A stretch of DNA of 64,000 nt from Minwuia sp. (GTDB lineage Bacteria > Pseudomonadota > Alphaproteobacteria > Minwuiales > Minwuiaceae), in NCBI GenBank assembly GCA_029210175.1, contig JARGPL010000003.1, forward strand, positions 62,001 to 126,000. The letters run 5' to 3'. The notes beneath the pieces are model-generated. The model ran no database searches. It saw only the letters and a program-made list of their open reading frames with translations, and had not been told where the DNA came from. Positions within the stretch are counted from its first letter, which is position 1. Each line of letters starts with the position of its first letter. The translations under genes and the position numbers were made by a program. This document shows, piece by piece, positions 49,256 to 57,744 of this stretch.

Positions 49256-49876
49256 TCAGCTCCCGCCCGAGACGCGCAGACCATGGGCAAAGCCTCGGGC
49301 GACCGCGTCAGTACGGGTCGCCACGACGTCATTGCCGGATTCAGGCACGGTTATCAGTGACGACCCGACCATCAGCCGTGCAAGGTTCAGGATCGCCGCC
49401 ATGCTGACCGTCTCGTCCTGCTTGCCACGTATCAGGGTGGTGCGGGCCTGGATTTGGGCCAGCCGGTGTTCCATCCCCTCTCCCGATATCGGGCGCTGTT
49501 CGGCGTTCATGCCAACCGGCGCGATCATGAACAGGTGACTGAAGCCGATCGGGGCCATGGCAGCCATCTCCGCTGCCACCGCAGCACCCGCGCCATGGCC
49601 GGCAAGCATGGGACGATCCAGCCCGAGCCGCGTGATGAGCTCGCTGCATTGCCGTTGCACCAGCGGGACATCTTCCATGCTGGCGAACGATCTGAAGACA
49701 GGCGCATGCACGGTCGCATCCTCGGAAAGCGCTTCCAGCAGCCCGAGATCCGGATCCAGCCCCGCGAAATCATGGACATAGACGAGCACAGGCGCATCCG
49801 CCGCGCCGGTGTGCGACAGCACATCCAGCGCCGTTCCATCGGCGAGGGTGACAGCGGATCGTTGAAGGTCAGCCAT
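49256..49876 (-). CDS. alpha/beta-hydrolase fold protein with altered nucleophile elbow
   Basis: A 206-residue protein with an alpha/beta-hydrolase layout: VLVYVHDFAGLDPD oxyanion region, then LAGHGAGAAVAAEM where the nucleophile elbow should be GxSxG. The middle residue is Gly95, not Ser, Asp or Cys, so ordinary ester hydrolysis is not expected. The cap region is short and HGLRVSGGS ends the protein. ATG 49876 follows GGGAG three bases upstream; a longer frame to 49927 exists. It is convergent with the lactonase-like gene. Confidence 0.6.
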   Translation of the reverse strand: MADLQRSAVTLADGTALDVLSHTGAADAPVLVYVHDFAGLDPDLGLLEALSEDATVHAPVFRSFASMEDVPLVQRQCSELITRLGLDRPMLAGHGAGAAVAAEMAAMAPIGFSHLFMIAPVGMNAEQRPISGEGMEHRLAQIQARTTLIRGKQDETVSMAAILNLARLMVGSSLITVPESGNDVVATRTDAVARGFAHGLRVSGGS

Positions 49877-50027
49877 GCACTCCCTTTCGGCGCTCTCCGC
49901 CCAGTCCAGACTGGTAACAGCGGGCACGGTATCTCATGCCGCGATGAAGCCGGGGACATTGTTGGATGCAGCCGCGGTCCGCGTCAACGGTGCTTGCCTG
50001 ACGTGCAGATCGGGGTAGGATCGAAAG

Positions 50028-50513
50028 ATGAGCAATTCCGAGCCCTTGCATATCCTTGATGCAACCGTCCTGACTGACTGGATCGACTACAACGGTCACA
50101 TGAACGTCGGCTATTACAATGTCGCCTTCGACAAGGCGACCGATGCGCTGTTCGACGAGTTGGGGATCGGCGTTGCGTACGTGCGCACCACCAACCGGTC
50201 GTTCTTCACGCTGGAAACCCACGTTCACTATGTGGGTGAGGTGCTGGAGGGCGCGCCGCTGCGCTATGATGTGCAGCTGCTGGATCATGATCCGAAGCGC
50301 ATTCATGCGTTCTTCCGCATGTTTCATGCGACGGAAGGGTTCCTGTCCGCCACATCGGAGCAGATGTGTCTGCATGTCGATCTGGAAACACGTCGATCGG
50401 CCGAGATGCCCGCCGAGGTGCTGGCCAATGTGGACCGTCTGGCGGCGAGCCAGAAGGATCTGGCGTGGCCGGAACAGGCCGGGCAAGGCATGCGCATTCG
50501 TCGCAAGTCCTGA
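50028..50513 (+). CDS. hotdog-fold acyl-CoA thioesterase
   Basis: A 161-residue 4HBT-type hotdog protein. WIDYNGHMNVGYYNVAFDKATD has the catalytic Asp/Asn pair (DYNGHMN) and SFFTLETHVHYVGEVLEG the second strand. This branch resembles betainyl-CoA and other short-chain thioesterases of carnitine or betaine breakdown. Substrate not determined. ATG 50028 (AGGATCG upstream). It stands before the ClC gene with a 45-base gap. Confidence 0.85.
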   Translation: MSNSEPLHILDATVLTDWIDYNGHMNVGYYNVAFDKATDALFDELGIGVAYVRTTNRSFFTLETHVHYVGEVLEGAPLRYDVQLLDHDPKRIHAFFRMFHATEGFLSATSEQMCLHVDLETRRSAEMPAEVLANVDRLAASQKDLAWPEQAGQGMRIRRKS

Positions 50514-50558
50514 CGGGCGGGTCGACAGGATGCAGCCCCGCGGCAGGGATAACCACTG

Positions 50559-52331
50559 ATGCTGGCGCGGCTTTTCCGGAATTCCTTTCGCGATTTCCGG
50601 CCTTTCCGGGATTTCGTGCCGCGGCATCAGTTCTATCTGATCGCGATTGCCGTGCTTGTCGGCCTGGCCGTTGGTTATGCCGCCATCCTGTTCCGTCTGG
50701 CTCTGGGGGCGGTGCAGTATCTTTTCTATGGCGAGGATTCAGAATATCTGGTTGCCGCCGTGCTCGCGCTGCCGTGGTGGCACGTTGTCGCCGCGCCGGC
50801 CGTTGGCGGGCTGATCCTGGCACTGTTCCTGCGCTACATCATGCCCGGCGGCCGCCCGCAAGGCGTGCCGGATGTTATCGAAGCCGGAATCTACAATGAC
50901 GGGCGCATGTCGTTCCGCACCGGCATTGCGGCGGCATTTGCCAATGTGATCTCCATCGGTGCCGGGGCATCGACGGGGCGGGAGGGACCGCTGGTCCATC
51001 TTGGCGGCGCGATTTCCGGCTCCATCGGCAAGTTGCTGAAGATGGACCGCCTTGACGGCCACACCTTGCTGGCCTGCGGCGTCGCCACCGGCGTTGCCGC
51101 GTCGTTCAATGCCCCCATCGCCGGCGTGATCTTCGCCCATGAGGTCGTGCTGGGCCACTATGCACTGAGGGCGCTGGCACCGGTCGTGGTGGCCGCCGTG
51201 ATCGGCACCGTGGTCACACGCATCCATATCGGCGACTTTCCCGCGTTCCTGATCCCGCACTACGAGATCCTGAGTTTCTGGGAATTCCCCGCATTCATGC
51301 TGCTCGGTATCGTGTGCGGTCTGATGGCACTGGTCTTCTTCTGGTCGGTCGCATTCACCAAGGATGTCATCGAGGACGTGATCAAGATCTCCGGTTTCTG
51401 GCGCCCCCCGGTCGCGGGCCTGGCCATCGGTGTCATCGCGCTGCTGTTTCCCGAGATCCTGGGGGTCGGGTACGAAGCCACGGACAATGCGCTGAAACAG
51501 CTCTACCCGCTGCATGTCCTGATCCTGCTGGTCGCGGCCAAGATGGCAGCAACATCGATCACCGTCGCGGGTGGCTTTGGCGGCGGGGTATTTTCCCCCG
51601 CACTGTTCATCGGCGCCATGACCGGCGGTGCATTCGGCATCATCGCCGCACGAATTTTTCCGGAACTGGCAGCAGAGCACGGACTCTACGCGATGGTCGG
51701 CATGGGCGCCGTGGCAGCGGCAGTGCTGGGGGCACCGATCTCCACCACCCTCATCGTCTTCGAACTGACCGGCGATTATCGTGTCACCATTGCCCTGATG
51801 GTTGGCGTGGTGCTGTCGACCGTGGTCGCCCGGCAATTCCGCTATGTCAGCTTCTTCCACTGGCAGCTGGCCCGCCGGGCCATCGACCTGGTGCATGCGG
51901 ACGAGGTGCTGTTGCATGCCCAGACAGTGCGCCGGGTGATCCAGGACGACTTTCTGGCTGTCACGCCGGAAACATCCTTCGCCAACCTGAGGGAGATGTA
52001 TCGGGAAAGCGAGGCGCGGGCGCATTTCCTGATCGACAAGGCAGGGTCGCTGAAAGGCTGTCTGCAGCCCAACGACATCAAGTATGCCCTGCTGGACCCA
52101 CATCTGGCAGACCTGGGGCGGGCCGTGGATATTGCCACACCGATCAAGTCAGTGCTCTATCCGGACATGCCGCTCGACGATGCCCTGAAGGCATTTCGCG
52201 GCACGTCATTTCGCTTCCTGCCCGTCGTGCGCAGTGCGACCGACCAGTATCTTGTAGGTGTCGTCTACTTCAGGGACCTGCTTGAGGCGCATAACCAGGC
52301 CCTGAAGGACGCACAGGACGAAACGCACTGA
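50559..52331 (+). CDS. ClC-type chloride channel/transporter with C-terminal CBS domains
   Basis: A 590-residue ClC protein: about 18 membrane helices to residue 440, then two CBS domains (about 455-580). The selectivity motifs GAGASTGREGP (gating Glu142), GGGVFSPALFIG and the inner region are clear. In the segment FNAPIAGVIFAHEV, Val196 occupies the position of the proton glutamate E203 of the E. coli antiporter. That is the residue type found in animal ClC channels, so the protein may be an uncoupled channel. Starts 45 bases after the thioesterase gene. Confidence 0.93.
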   Translation: MLARLFRNSFRDFRPFRDFVPRHQFYLIAIAVLVGLAVGYAAILFRLALGAVQYLFYGEDSEYLVAAVLALPWWHVVAAPAVGGLILALFLRYIMPGGRPQGVPDVIEAGIYNDGRMSFRTGIAAAFANVISIGAGASTGREGPLVHLGGAISGSIGKLLKMDRLDGHTLLACGVATGVAASFNAPIAGVIFAHEVVLGHYALRALAPVVVAAVIGTVVTRIHIGDFPAFLIPHYEILSFWEFPAFMLLGIVCGLMALVFFWSVAFTKDVIEDVIKISGFWRPPVAGLAIGVIALLFPEILGVGYEATDNALKQLYPLHVLILLVAAKMAATSITVAGGFGGGVFSPALFIGAMTGGAFGIIAARIFPELAAEHGLYAMVGMGAVAAAVLGAPISTTLIVFELTGDYRVTIALMVGVVLSTVVARQFRYVSFFHWQLARRAIDLVHADEVLLHAQTVRRVIQDDFLAVTPETSFANLREMYRESEARAHFLIDKAGSLKGCLQPNDIKYALLDPHLADLGRAVDIATPIKSVLYPDMPLDDALKAFRGTSFRFLPVVRSATDQYLVGVVYFRDLLEAHNQALKDAQDETH

Positions 52332-52354
52332 CCACATACGGGGGTTGTGGGCCC

Positions 52355-52765
52355 CTACCGCTTGCCGAGACCGCTGTTGCGGGCAAATTCGGACCGTCGC
52401 CGGGCATATTCAGGGGCGACCATGGGATAGTCCTCCGGCAGGCCCCATTTGCGCCGGTATGCGTCCGGCGTCAGGCCGTAAACCTGACTGAGGTGCCGCC
52501 GCAGCATCTTGAATTTCTTCCCGTTTTCGAGACAGATGATGTGGTCCGGCGTCACCGACTCACTGATGGGGACAGCGGGTTCCTGCGCAGCCTCGGCGCC
52601 TGGCGCTTCGCCGCGCGCAAGGCTTGAAAGGATCGCGCCAGTCCGCCCGATCAGGCTCTCGATCCCGTCTGCACCGACCTGATTCTTGGTCACGTACGCC
52701 GAAACGATCTCGACCGTCATGCTGACGATCCTGGCCGCACTGTCTGTTCGAGAACTGTTTCTCAC
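52355..52765 (-). CDS. mucR: MucR family transcriptional regulator
   Basis: A 136-residue MucR/Ros-type regulator. VSAYVTKNQVG near the N-terminus, DHIICLENGKKFKMLRRHL and YGLTPDAYRRKWGLPEDYPMVAP with the zinc-finger Cys and His residues, and YARRRSEFARNSGLGK are textbook. These H-NS-like proteins bind AT-rich promoters and govern exopolysaccharide, motility and cell-surface genes in alphaproteobacteria. GTG 52765 is chosen because CGGAGG lies six bases upstream; ATG 52771 and longer starts are possible. It may silence the AT-rich MBOAT cassette (inference). Confidence 0.92.
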   Translation of the reverse strand: MRNSSRTDSAARIVSMTVEIVSAYVTKNQVGADGIESLIGRTGAILSSLARGEAPGAEAAQEPAVPISESVTPDHIICLENGKKFKMLRRHLSQVYGLTPDAYRRKWGLPEDYPMVAPEYARRRSEFARNSGLGKR

Positions 52766-52820
52766 AACCATCCTCCGTCCAAATATCATGCATCCTGGCG
52801 GCAAGCCCAAAAAAGATGCT

Positions 52821-52842
52821 CAAGCATTAACTGCTTGCAGTT
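52821..52842. promoter_or_regulatory. two overlapping palindromes upstream of mucR
   Basis: CAAGCA-TTAAC-TGCTTG (52821-52837) and AACTGC-TT-GCAGTT (52829-52842) are each perfect inverted repeats sharing nine bases, so only one can pair at a time. They lie about 60 bases before the mucR start in AT-rich sequence, a plausible operator for autoregulation. The rest of the 52766-53010 gap shows no gene. Confidence 0.4.
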
Positions 52843-53010
52843 AAAAGGGATATTGGAAGCAATTGCCTCATCATGCAACCCCGCAATGCCGGGATGCAGC
52901 AATGCACCAGCGGAAGTAGCGAAGTGCATTAGGACCGGCCGAAGGCTTGACGACCGACAATTCTCGATCAGGGATCAGGGTCGCAGACGTCACCCATGTC
53001 CGTGGACTTC

Positions 53011-53613
53011 TCAGACAAATGTGGCGATGACCTGATCGACCGTCCTGACCTCCGCCCTGACGGACATGGCCGTCAGCGCGTTGGCATGCCGGGCCTTCGT
53101 GCCAGTGGAGCAGGCGTCCGCCGCGATGGTCACGCCATAGCCAATGTCCGTGGCATGCCGGACCGTTGCCTCAACCGCATAGGCGGTGGACACACCGCAG
53201 CAGATGAGGTCCCTGGCCTGCAACGAGAACAGGACTTCCTCCAATGTCGAATTGTGGAAGCCGCTGTTGCGCGTATGGGTCACCACCGCCTCGCCATCGA
53301 CCGGACCAAGATCTTCCATGAACGCCACGCCCCAGGTCCCTTCCCGCCAGGCACCCAGCGCCACCCATTCCCGTATCAGTTGCGTATTGACCACCACACC
53401 CCTGTAGTCCGGCGGGACGGCGAGCCTGACGTGGACAATGGGTATGCCGGACGCACGTGCGGCACCGAAAAGCCGCCGCGCATTCTCCAGCCGCTGCCAG
53501 CGGGTTTCACTGTCCGCGGCAATGCCCACCTTGATCTTGCCATCGGGGTGGCCGTTCTCGTTCTGATAGTGGTTGGCCACGATGACGGGGCGCGAAGTCG
53601 TCGAGGTTCCCAA
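53011..53613 (-). CDS. isochorismatase-fold protein with replaced catalytic triad
   Basis: A 200-residue cysteine-hydrolase-like (isochorismatase) fold. The strand PVIVANHYQNEN has His15 at the usual Asp, VVTHTRNSGFHNS has His113 at the usual Lys, and GVSTAYAVEATVRHA has Ala146 at the usual nucleophile Cys. The cis-peptide strand CCGVSTA and YGVTIAADACST are otherwise normal. All three catalytic residues are therefore missing, so hydrolysis of amides is unlikely; the two His suggest a metal or other site. The neighbour is a nitroreductase on the same strand, 68 bases upstream. Confidence 0.8.
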   Translation of the reverse strand: MGTSTTSRPVIVANHYQNENGHPDGKIKVGIAADSETRWQRLENARRLFGAARASGIPIVHVRLAVPPDYRGVVVNTQLIREWVALGAWREGTWGVAFMEDLGPVDGEAVVTHTRNSGFHNSTLEEVLFSLQARDLICCGVSTAYAVEATVRHATDIGYGVTIAADACSTGTKARHANALTAMSVRAEVRTVDQVIATFV

Positions 53614-53681
53614 GATCGCTCACTCCCCGTTCTTCCGATACCGGGTGATCCGCGGCGCCTGCCACGGGTGCCGCTTTCGGC

Positions 53682-54359
53682 TCAGTCGAAACCGATGAAG
53701 GTCGCGACCTCGCCGATCGGGCGCCGGGTCGATTTCACGGCGTTGGCCTCGAAATCATCGTTCGGATAGCCCATGGCCACACAGGTCATGATCACCTGAT
53801 CTTCCGGGATGCGGGCATGTTCCCGCACCACCGCCGACTGCATGATCCCCTGACCGTTGATGACCGAGCCGAGCCCCCGGGACCAGGCTGCCAGCACCAG
53901 ACCATAGGTCACCGCACCAAGATCAAAATGGGCCACGGTGCCGCCGGGTTCCAGGTTCTTGTCATAGGCGATGACGATGGAAACGGGTGCGTCGAACTGC
54001 CGGAAGCCGCGCATGACCCAGTCCTGGCGGCGTTCCTTGTTGTCGCGCTCTATCCCCATCGCTTCGAACAACTGGATCGCGATCTCGACCTGGCGCTGAC
54101 GGTGTACGCCCTGATATTCGCCATGGGTCGCGATCTCGCGCTGCGGCTTGATGCCGGCCAGCATGCGTTCACTGTTACCCTGACGAATACGATCCAGCGG
54201 CGCGCCGGTGACCACATGCAGATGCCAGGGCTGCGTGTTCATCGACGACGGAGCGCCCGTCGCCAGTTCGATGACTTCCTCGATCAAGGCCTGCGGCACC
54301 GGGTCCGGCTTGTAACCGCGAATGCTCCGTCGCGCGTGCACCAGTTCATCGAAATCCAT
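53682..54359 (-). CDS. nitroreductase family protein
   Basis: A 225-residue FMN-binding nitroreductase. MDFDELVHARRSIRGYKPDPV, ATGAPSSMNTQPWHLHVVTG (FMN segments) and GLGSVINGQGIM with MGYPNDDFEANAV are typical of the NfsB/NfnB-like group. It reduces nitroaromatics, quinones or related compounds with NAD(P)H. ATG 54359 with GAGGGGACG upstream is chosen over a 47-residue extension. Upstream is the divergent histidine kinase; the isochorismatase-fold gene follows. Confidence 0.9.
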   Translation of the reverse strand: MDFDELVHARRSIRGYKPDPVPQALIEEVIELATGAPSSMNTQPWHLHVVTGAPLDRIRQGNSERMLAGIKPQREIATHGEYQGVHRQRQVEIAIQLFEAMGIERDNKERRQDWVMRGFRQFDAPVSIVIAYDKNLEPGGTVAHFDLGAVTYGLVLAAWSRGLGSVINGQGIMQSAVVREHARIPEDQVIMTCVAMGYPNDDFEANAVKSTRRPIGEVATFIGFD

Positions 54360-54610
54360 CAGCGTCCCCTCAACGTCGTTCCCGGACCGCTCATCCTGTC
54401 GGTCCGTCAGGTCGGCAGGTACACCGCCGGTTCGGAAACGTCGATTACCACGGGCACGCGCAGGCACGCAGAGCCAAGCAAGGCAGCCAGCCCCGCGCAC
54501 AGCGCAGACGCCGGTCCCGCCGCCAGAGTAAACGTATCTTTAACAGCCGGTGAACTACTAAGTGCATTACTCGGTGATCACACTGCCAACAGGGGACGCA
54601 TCGGCAATCC

Positions 54611-56017
54611 ATGGTCGACAATTCCACATTGAGAGATTCATCGATCTCGATATGGTCCGGAGAATTCCGCGACCCGGACCTGGAGCACGCATTCCGTCTG
54701 TCGTTTCTGGCCGCGCAGCGTCGACATGTCACGATCATGGGTGCGATCCTGCTGGTCATCACCATTCCCATCGTGCTGTCGGATCAGGTGCAGCTCTCGC
54801 AGCATTCATTGGGCTTCTGGGCGGTGATCACCGGGCTGTCAGGCATGACGCTGCCTGCATCCTGGCTCATCGCTGTCCGGCTGAAGGCATCCTATCGCGT
54901 CATCGATGTCCTGCTGTTCCTCTATGTCTGCTTCATCATGACCGAGACGATCCTGCTCGCCCACATCCTGCAGGATGATGTGGTTGGTCTGGCGTCACGC
55001 CTGCCGCTCTACGTCATGATCGGCAATGTCATGTTCCCCATGGCCGCCAGGTTGCGTCACCTGATGAACGGATTCGGCGCCCTGGTGCTGACCGGCTCAC
55101 TCTGGGTGCTGACGAACGCGCCTGTCGACACGCTCGCCTCTGTCACCAGCACGCTGGCGACGGCCTATCTGCTGGGGATATGTGCCAGCAACTGGCTTTC
55201 ACGGCTGCGGCGGGCGGAGTATCTGCGCACCACCCAGCTGGAACAGGCGAACGACGCGCTGATCATCGCCAATCAGCAGATGCAGGAAGCGAACGCCGCG
55301 AAGAACATCTTCCTTTCCAACGTCAGCCATGAATTGCGCACACCGCTGAATGCCATCATCGGCTTCGGTGAGATGCTGCAGTATCAGGTGTTCGGCCCGA
55401 TCAGGAACACGAAGTACGAGAGTTATGCCGCCGACATCGTCAACAGCGGAAAGTACCTGCTGGACATGATCAATGACCTGCTTGACCTCAACAAGATCGA
55501 GGCGGGCAAGGTCGATCTGCAACCGGAATGGATCGGCCTGCGCGGGGCTGCCCGGGAGTGGATGAAGATGATCACCATGGCCGCCCGCATGCAGGGTGCC
55601 GAACGCATCCACGTGGAGGAAATGCCTGATCTGGCCCTTCATGCAGACCGGGGTTCGGTGCAGCAGATCATCGCCAACCTGATCAACAATGCCCTGAAGT
55701 ATGCCGGGGAGGAGGCGGAAATCATCCTGTCCGCCCATGTCGATCGAAGCGGACGCCTGAAAGTGACAGTTTCAGACAGCGGCGTCGGCATGACCCGCGA
55801 GGCGGTCAGTCGCCTGATGCGCCCGTTCGAACAAGCCGACGCCAGCACGGCGCGAAAGGAAGAGGGCTGGGGGCTGGGCCTGCCCCTGGCAGACGCTCTG
55901 GCGAAAACCAACGGCCTCTGCCTGACCGTCGACAGCAAACCTGGTGATGGGACCACCGCCACCCTGACCATTCCGGCATCCAAGGTACGCAAGAACACGG
56001 CTTCCATCGCCGCTTGA
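54611..56017 (+). CDS. orphan membrane histidine kinase
   Basis: A 468-residue sensor kinase. Residues 40-195 form about six membrane helices (MASE-like sensor), followed by a coiled coil (QLEQANDALIIANQQMQEAN), the HisKA H-box FLSNVSHELRTPLNAIIGFGEML and the ATPase domain with N-box (IIANLINNALKYAG), G1 box (DSGVGM), F-box (RPFEQAD) and G2 box (GWGLGLPLAD). No receiver domain and no response-regulator gene next to it. A degraded tandem copy follows at once, showing a local duplication. Confidence 0.92.
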   Translation: MVDNSTLRDSSISIWSGEFRDPDLEHAFRLSFLAAQRRHVTIMGAILLVITIPIVLSDQVQLSQHSLGFWAVITGLSGMTLPASWLIAVRLKASYRVIDVLLFLYVCFIMTETILLAHILQDDVVGLASRLPLYVMIGNVMFPMAARLRHLMNGFGALVLTGSLWVLTNAPVDTLASVTSTLATAYLLGICASNWLSRLRRAEYLRTTQLEQANDALIIANQQMQEANAAKNIFLSNVSHELRTPLNAIIGFGEMLQYQVFGPIRNTKYESYAADIVNSGKYLLDMINDLLDLNKIEAGKVDLQPEWIGLRGAAREWMKMITMAARMQGAERIHVEEMPDLALHADRGSVQQIIANLINNALKYAGEEAEIILSAHVDRSGRLKVTVSDSGVGMTREAVSRLMRPFEQADASTARKEEGWGLGLPLADALAKTNGLCLTVDSKPGDGTTATLTIPASKVRKNTASIAA

Positions 56018-56210
56018 ATCCAGTCCCCCTGCCAGTCGGTGAAATGGTGCCGACAGCAAGACGAAAATGGCGCATGCAAGAGACATGCAGAATGGCTCAA
56101 TGCCAAGGCCTGCCTCGCATGACAGTCTTCGTGAAGAGGCAGACCTTTCGTTGACTGCCATATGGGCATATGCGCGAACGGCGGCACACCTCCACGATTT
56201 CCCGGAATAC

Positions 56211-57389
56211 ATGAAGAGTTTGATGTTGATGCTTGGCGACAGATCGGCTTCCGGACAGACGTACTGGAAAGGCGTTCAGCGACCGGGCGCAGGAACATTG
56301 CTTCCGCAAGGCCCACCATGCGACCCAACTGGGGCAAACGACCCTGTTGACGGTGGTGATCCTGATCCCTTCCTTGCCGCTCATCATCTTCGACTACCTG
56401 ATGGCCCAGGATGAACCCGGCATCGTCTATCTGAGTCTTGTGCGGGCGGTGTTGGCCACGTTGCCCGTTATCCTGTTGCTTCCGTTGAAACGCATTGCTT
56501 CGTACCGCAAGCTGGACTGGTTGATGTTCGGGTACTCGATATACATCTGCTTCGAATCTGTGTTTCTGATCAAACTGTTCCACGCCGAACCAGGCATCAT
56601 GGCCGCACGTGTCCCCCTCTACATCGTCTCCGCAAACGTCATGTTTTCCATCGCGGCGTGGCAACGGATTTCAACAAATCTGATCGCCATGCCGCTGTTC
56701 ATCGGCGCATTCTGGTTGTTTTCTGACGCATCGGTTCAAGTGCTCGTCGCCATTACCAGCATGATCGTCATTGCTCACGCCTTCGGCTTCGCCGCCGGAT
56801 CATGGCTATCCTGTCTGAGGCGGGCGGAATTCACCCGTTCCACGGAACTGGAAGAGTCGAATCTCGCGTTGATCCGGTCCAGCCACCAGTTGGAAGAGGC
56901 CAATGCTGCAAAGAGCATCTTCCTGTCGAACGTCAGCCACGAACTGCGCACCCCGCTGAATGCGATCATCGGATTTTCGGAGATGCTGCAGCACCGGATA
57001 TTCGCCCCCCTGGGCGACAGACGCTATGACGGTTACGCTGAAGACATTGCGCAGAGTGGGCGGACGCTGCTCAACCTCATTGACGACCTGCTGGATCTCA
57101 ACAAGGTCGAGGCAGGCAAGCTGGACATGCAGGCGACGATGTCAGAATCATACTGACGGGGGAGATCGATGATCAGGGCCAGCTCATCTTGAGCGTTGTC
57201 GACAATGGCATCGGCATGTCCGCCGAAACCCTTGCCAACCTTCTGCGTCCGTTCGAGCAGGCGGACGCACTTGCAACTGCGATTGGCGGTACCTTGTCCA
57301 TCCACAGCACGCTGGGTGCCGGCACCCGAGCCATGGTGATCCTGCCTGCATCCCTGGTCAGACCTGCCAGCCAGGCTGAGGCCGCCTGA
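56211..57389 (+). pseudogene. decayed tandem copy of the histidine kinase
   Basis: This stretch aligns end to end with the intact kinase before it but has three lesions. First, the N-terminal homology (TYWK) and the rest (AFSDRAQEHCFRKA) are in different frames near 56270. Second, after the H-box and LLDLNKVEAGKLDMQ, about 60 residues including the N-box are missing, and the frame breaks at 57157. Homology resumes at about 57132 with DDVRIILTGEIDD and VVDNGIGM. Third, RPFEQADA joins LATAIGGTLSI directly, losing the G2 box (about 18 residues). The sensor, coiled coil and H-box remain, so a truncated 56233-57156 product is possible, but it cannot bind ATP. Probably inactive. Confidence 0.82.
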
Positions 57390-57534
57390 CGCACATTCAG
57401 CGGATGAGCGGGAAATTTGCCAGTCCGGGAGGGAGAAGGTGTGAACACCCGAACAGACTGCTGCGGCAGTCCGGCGACCGTTCACCGCCCTGCCGGAGCA
57501 CGTGAGCGCAACGAACCGAGCGTGAGACAGGAAA

Positions 57535-57610
<76 letters not shown>

Positions 57611-57744
57611 ACCGAGGTCGTTGCCGGGCAGGCTTTGACACACGCCCCGCGACGGAGGCGGAAACTAGGCAAAGCCGGTTCGGATTGCAAGCGCTCAATC
57701 ACGTCATCCGAACCGGCATCTGACCGGCTTGCCAAACGCCCCGT

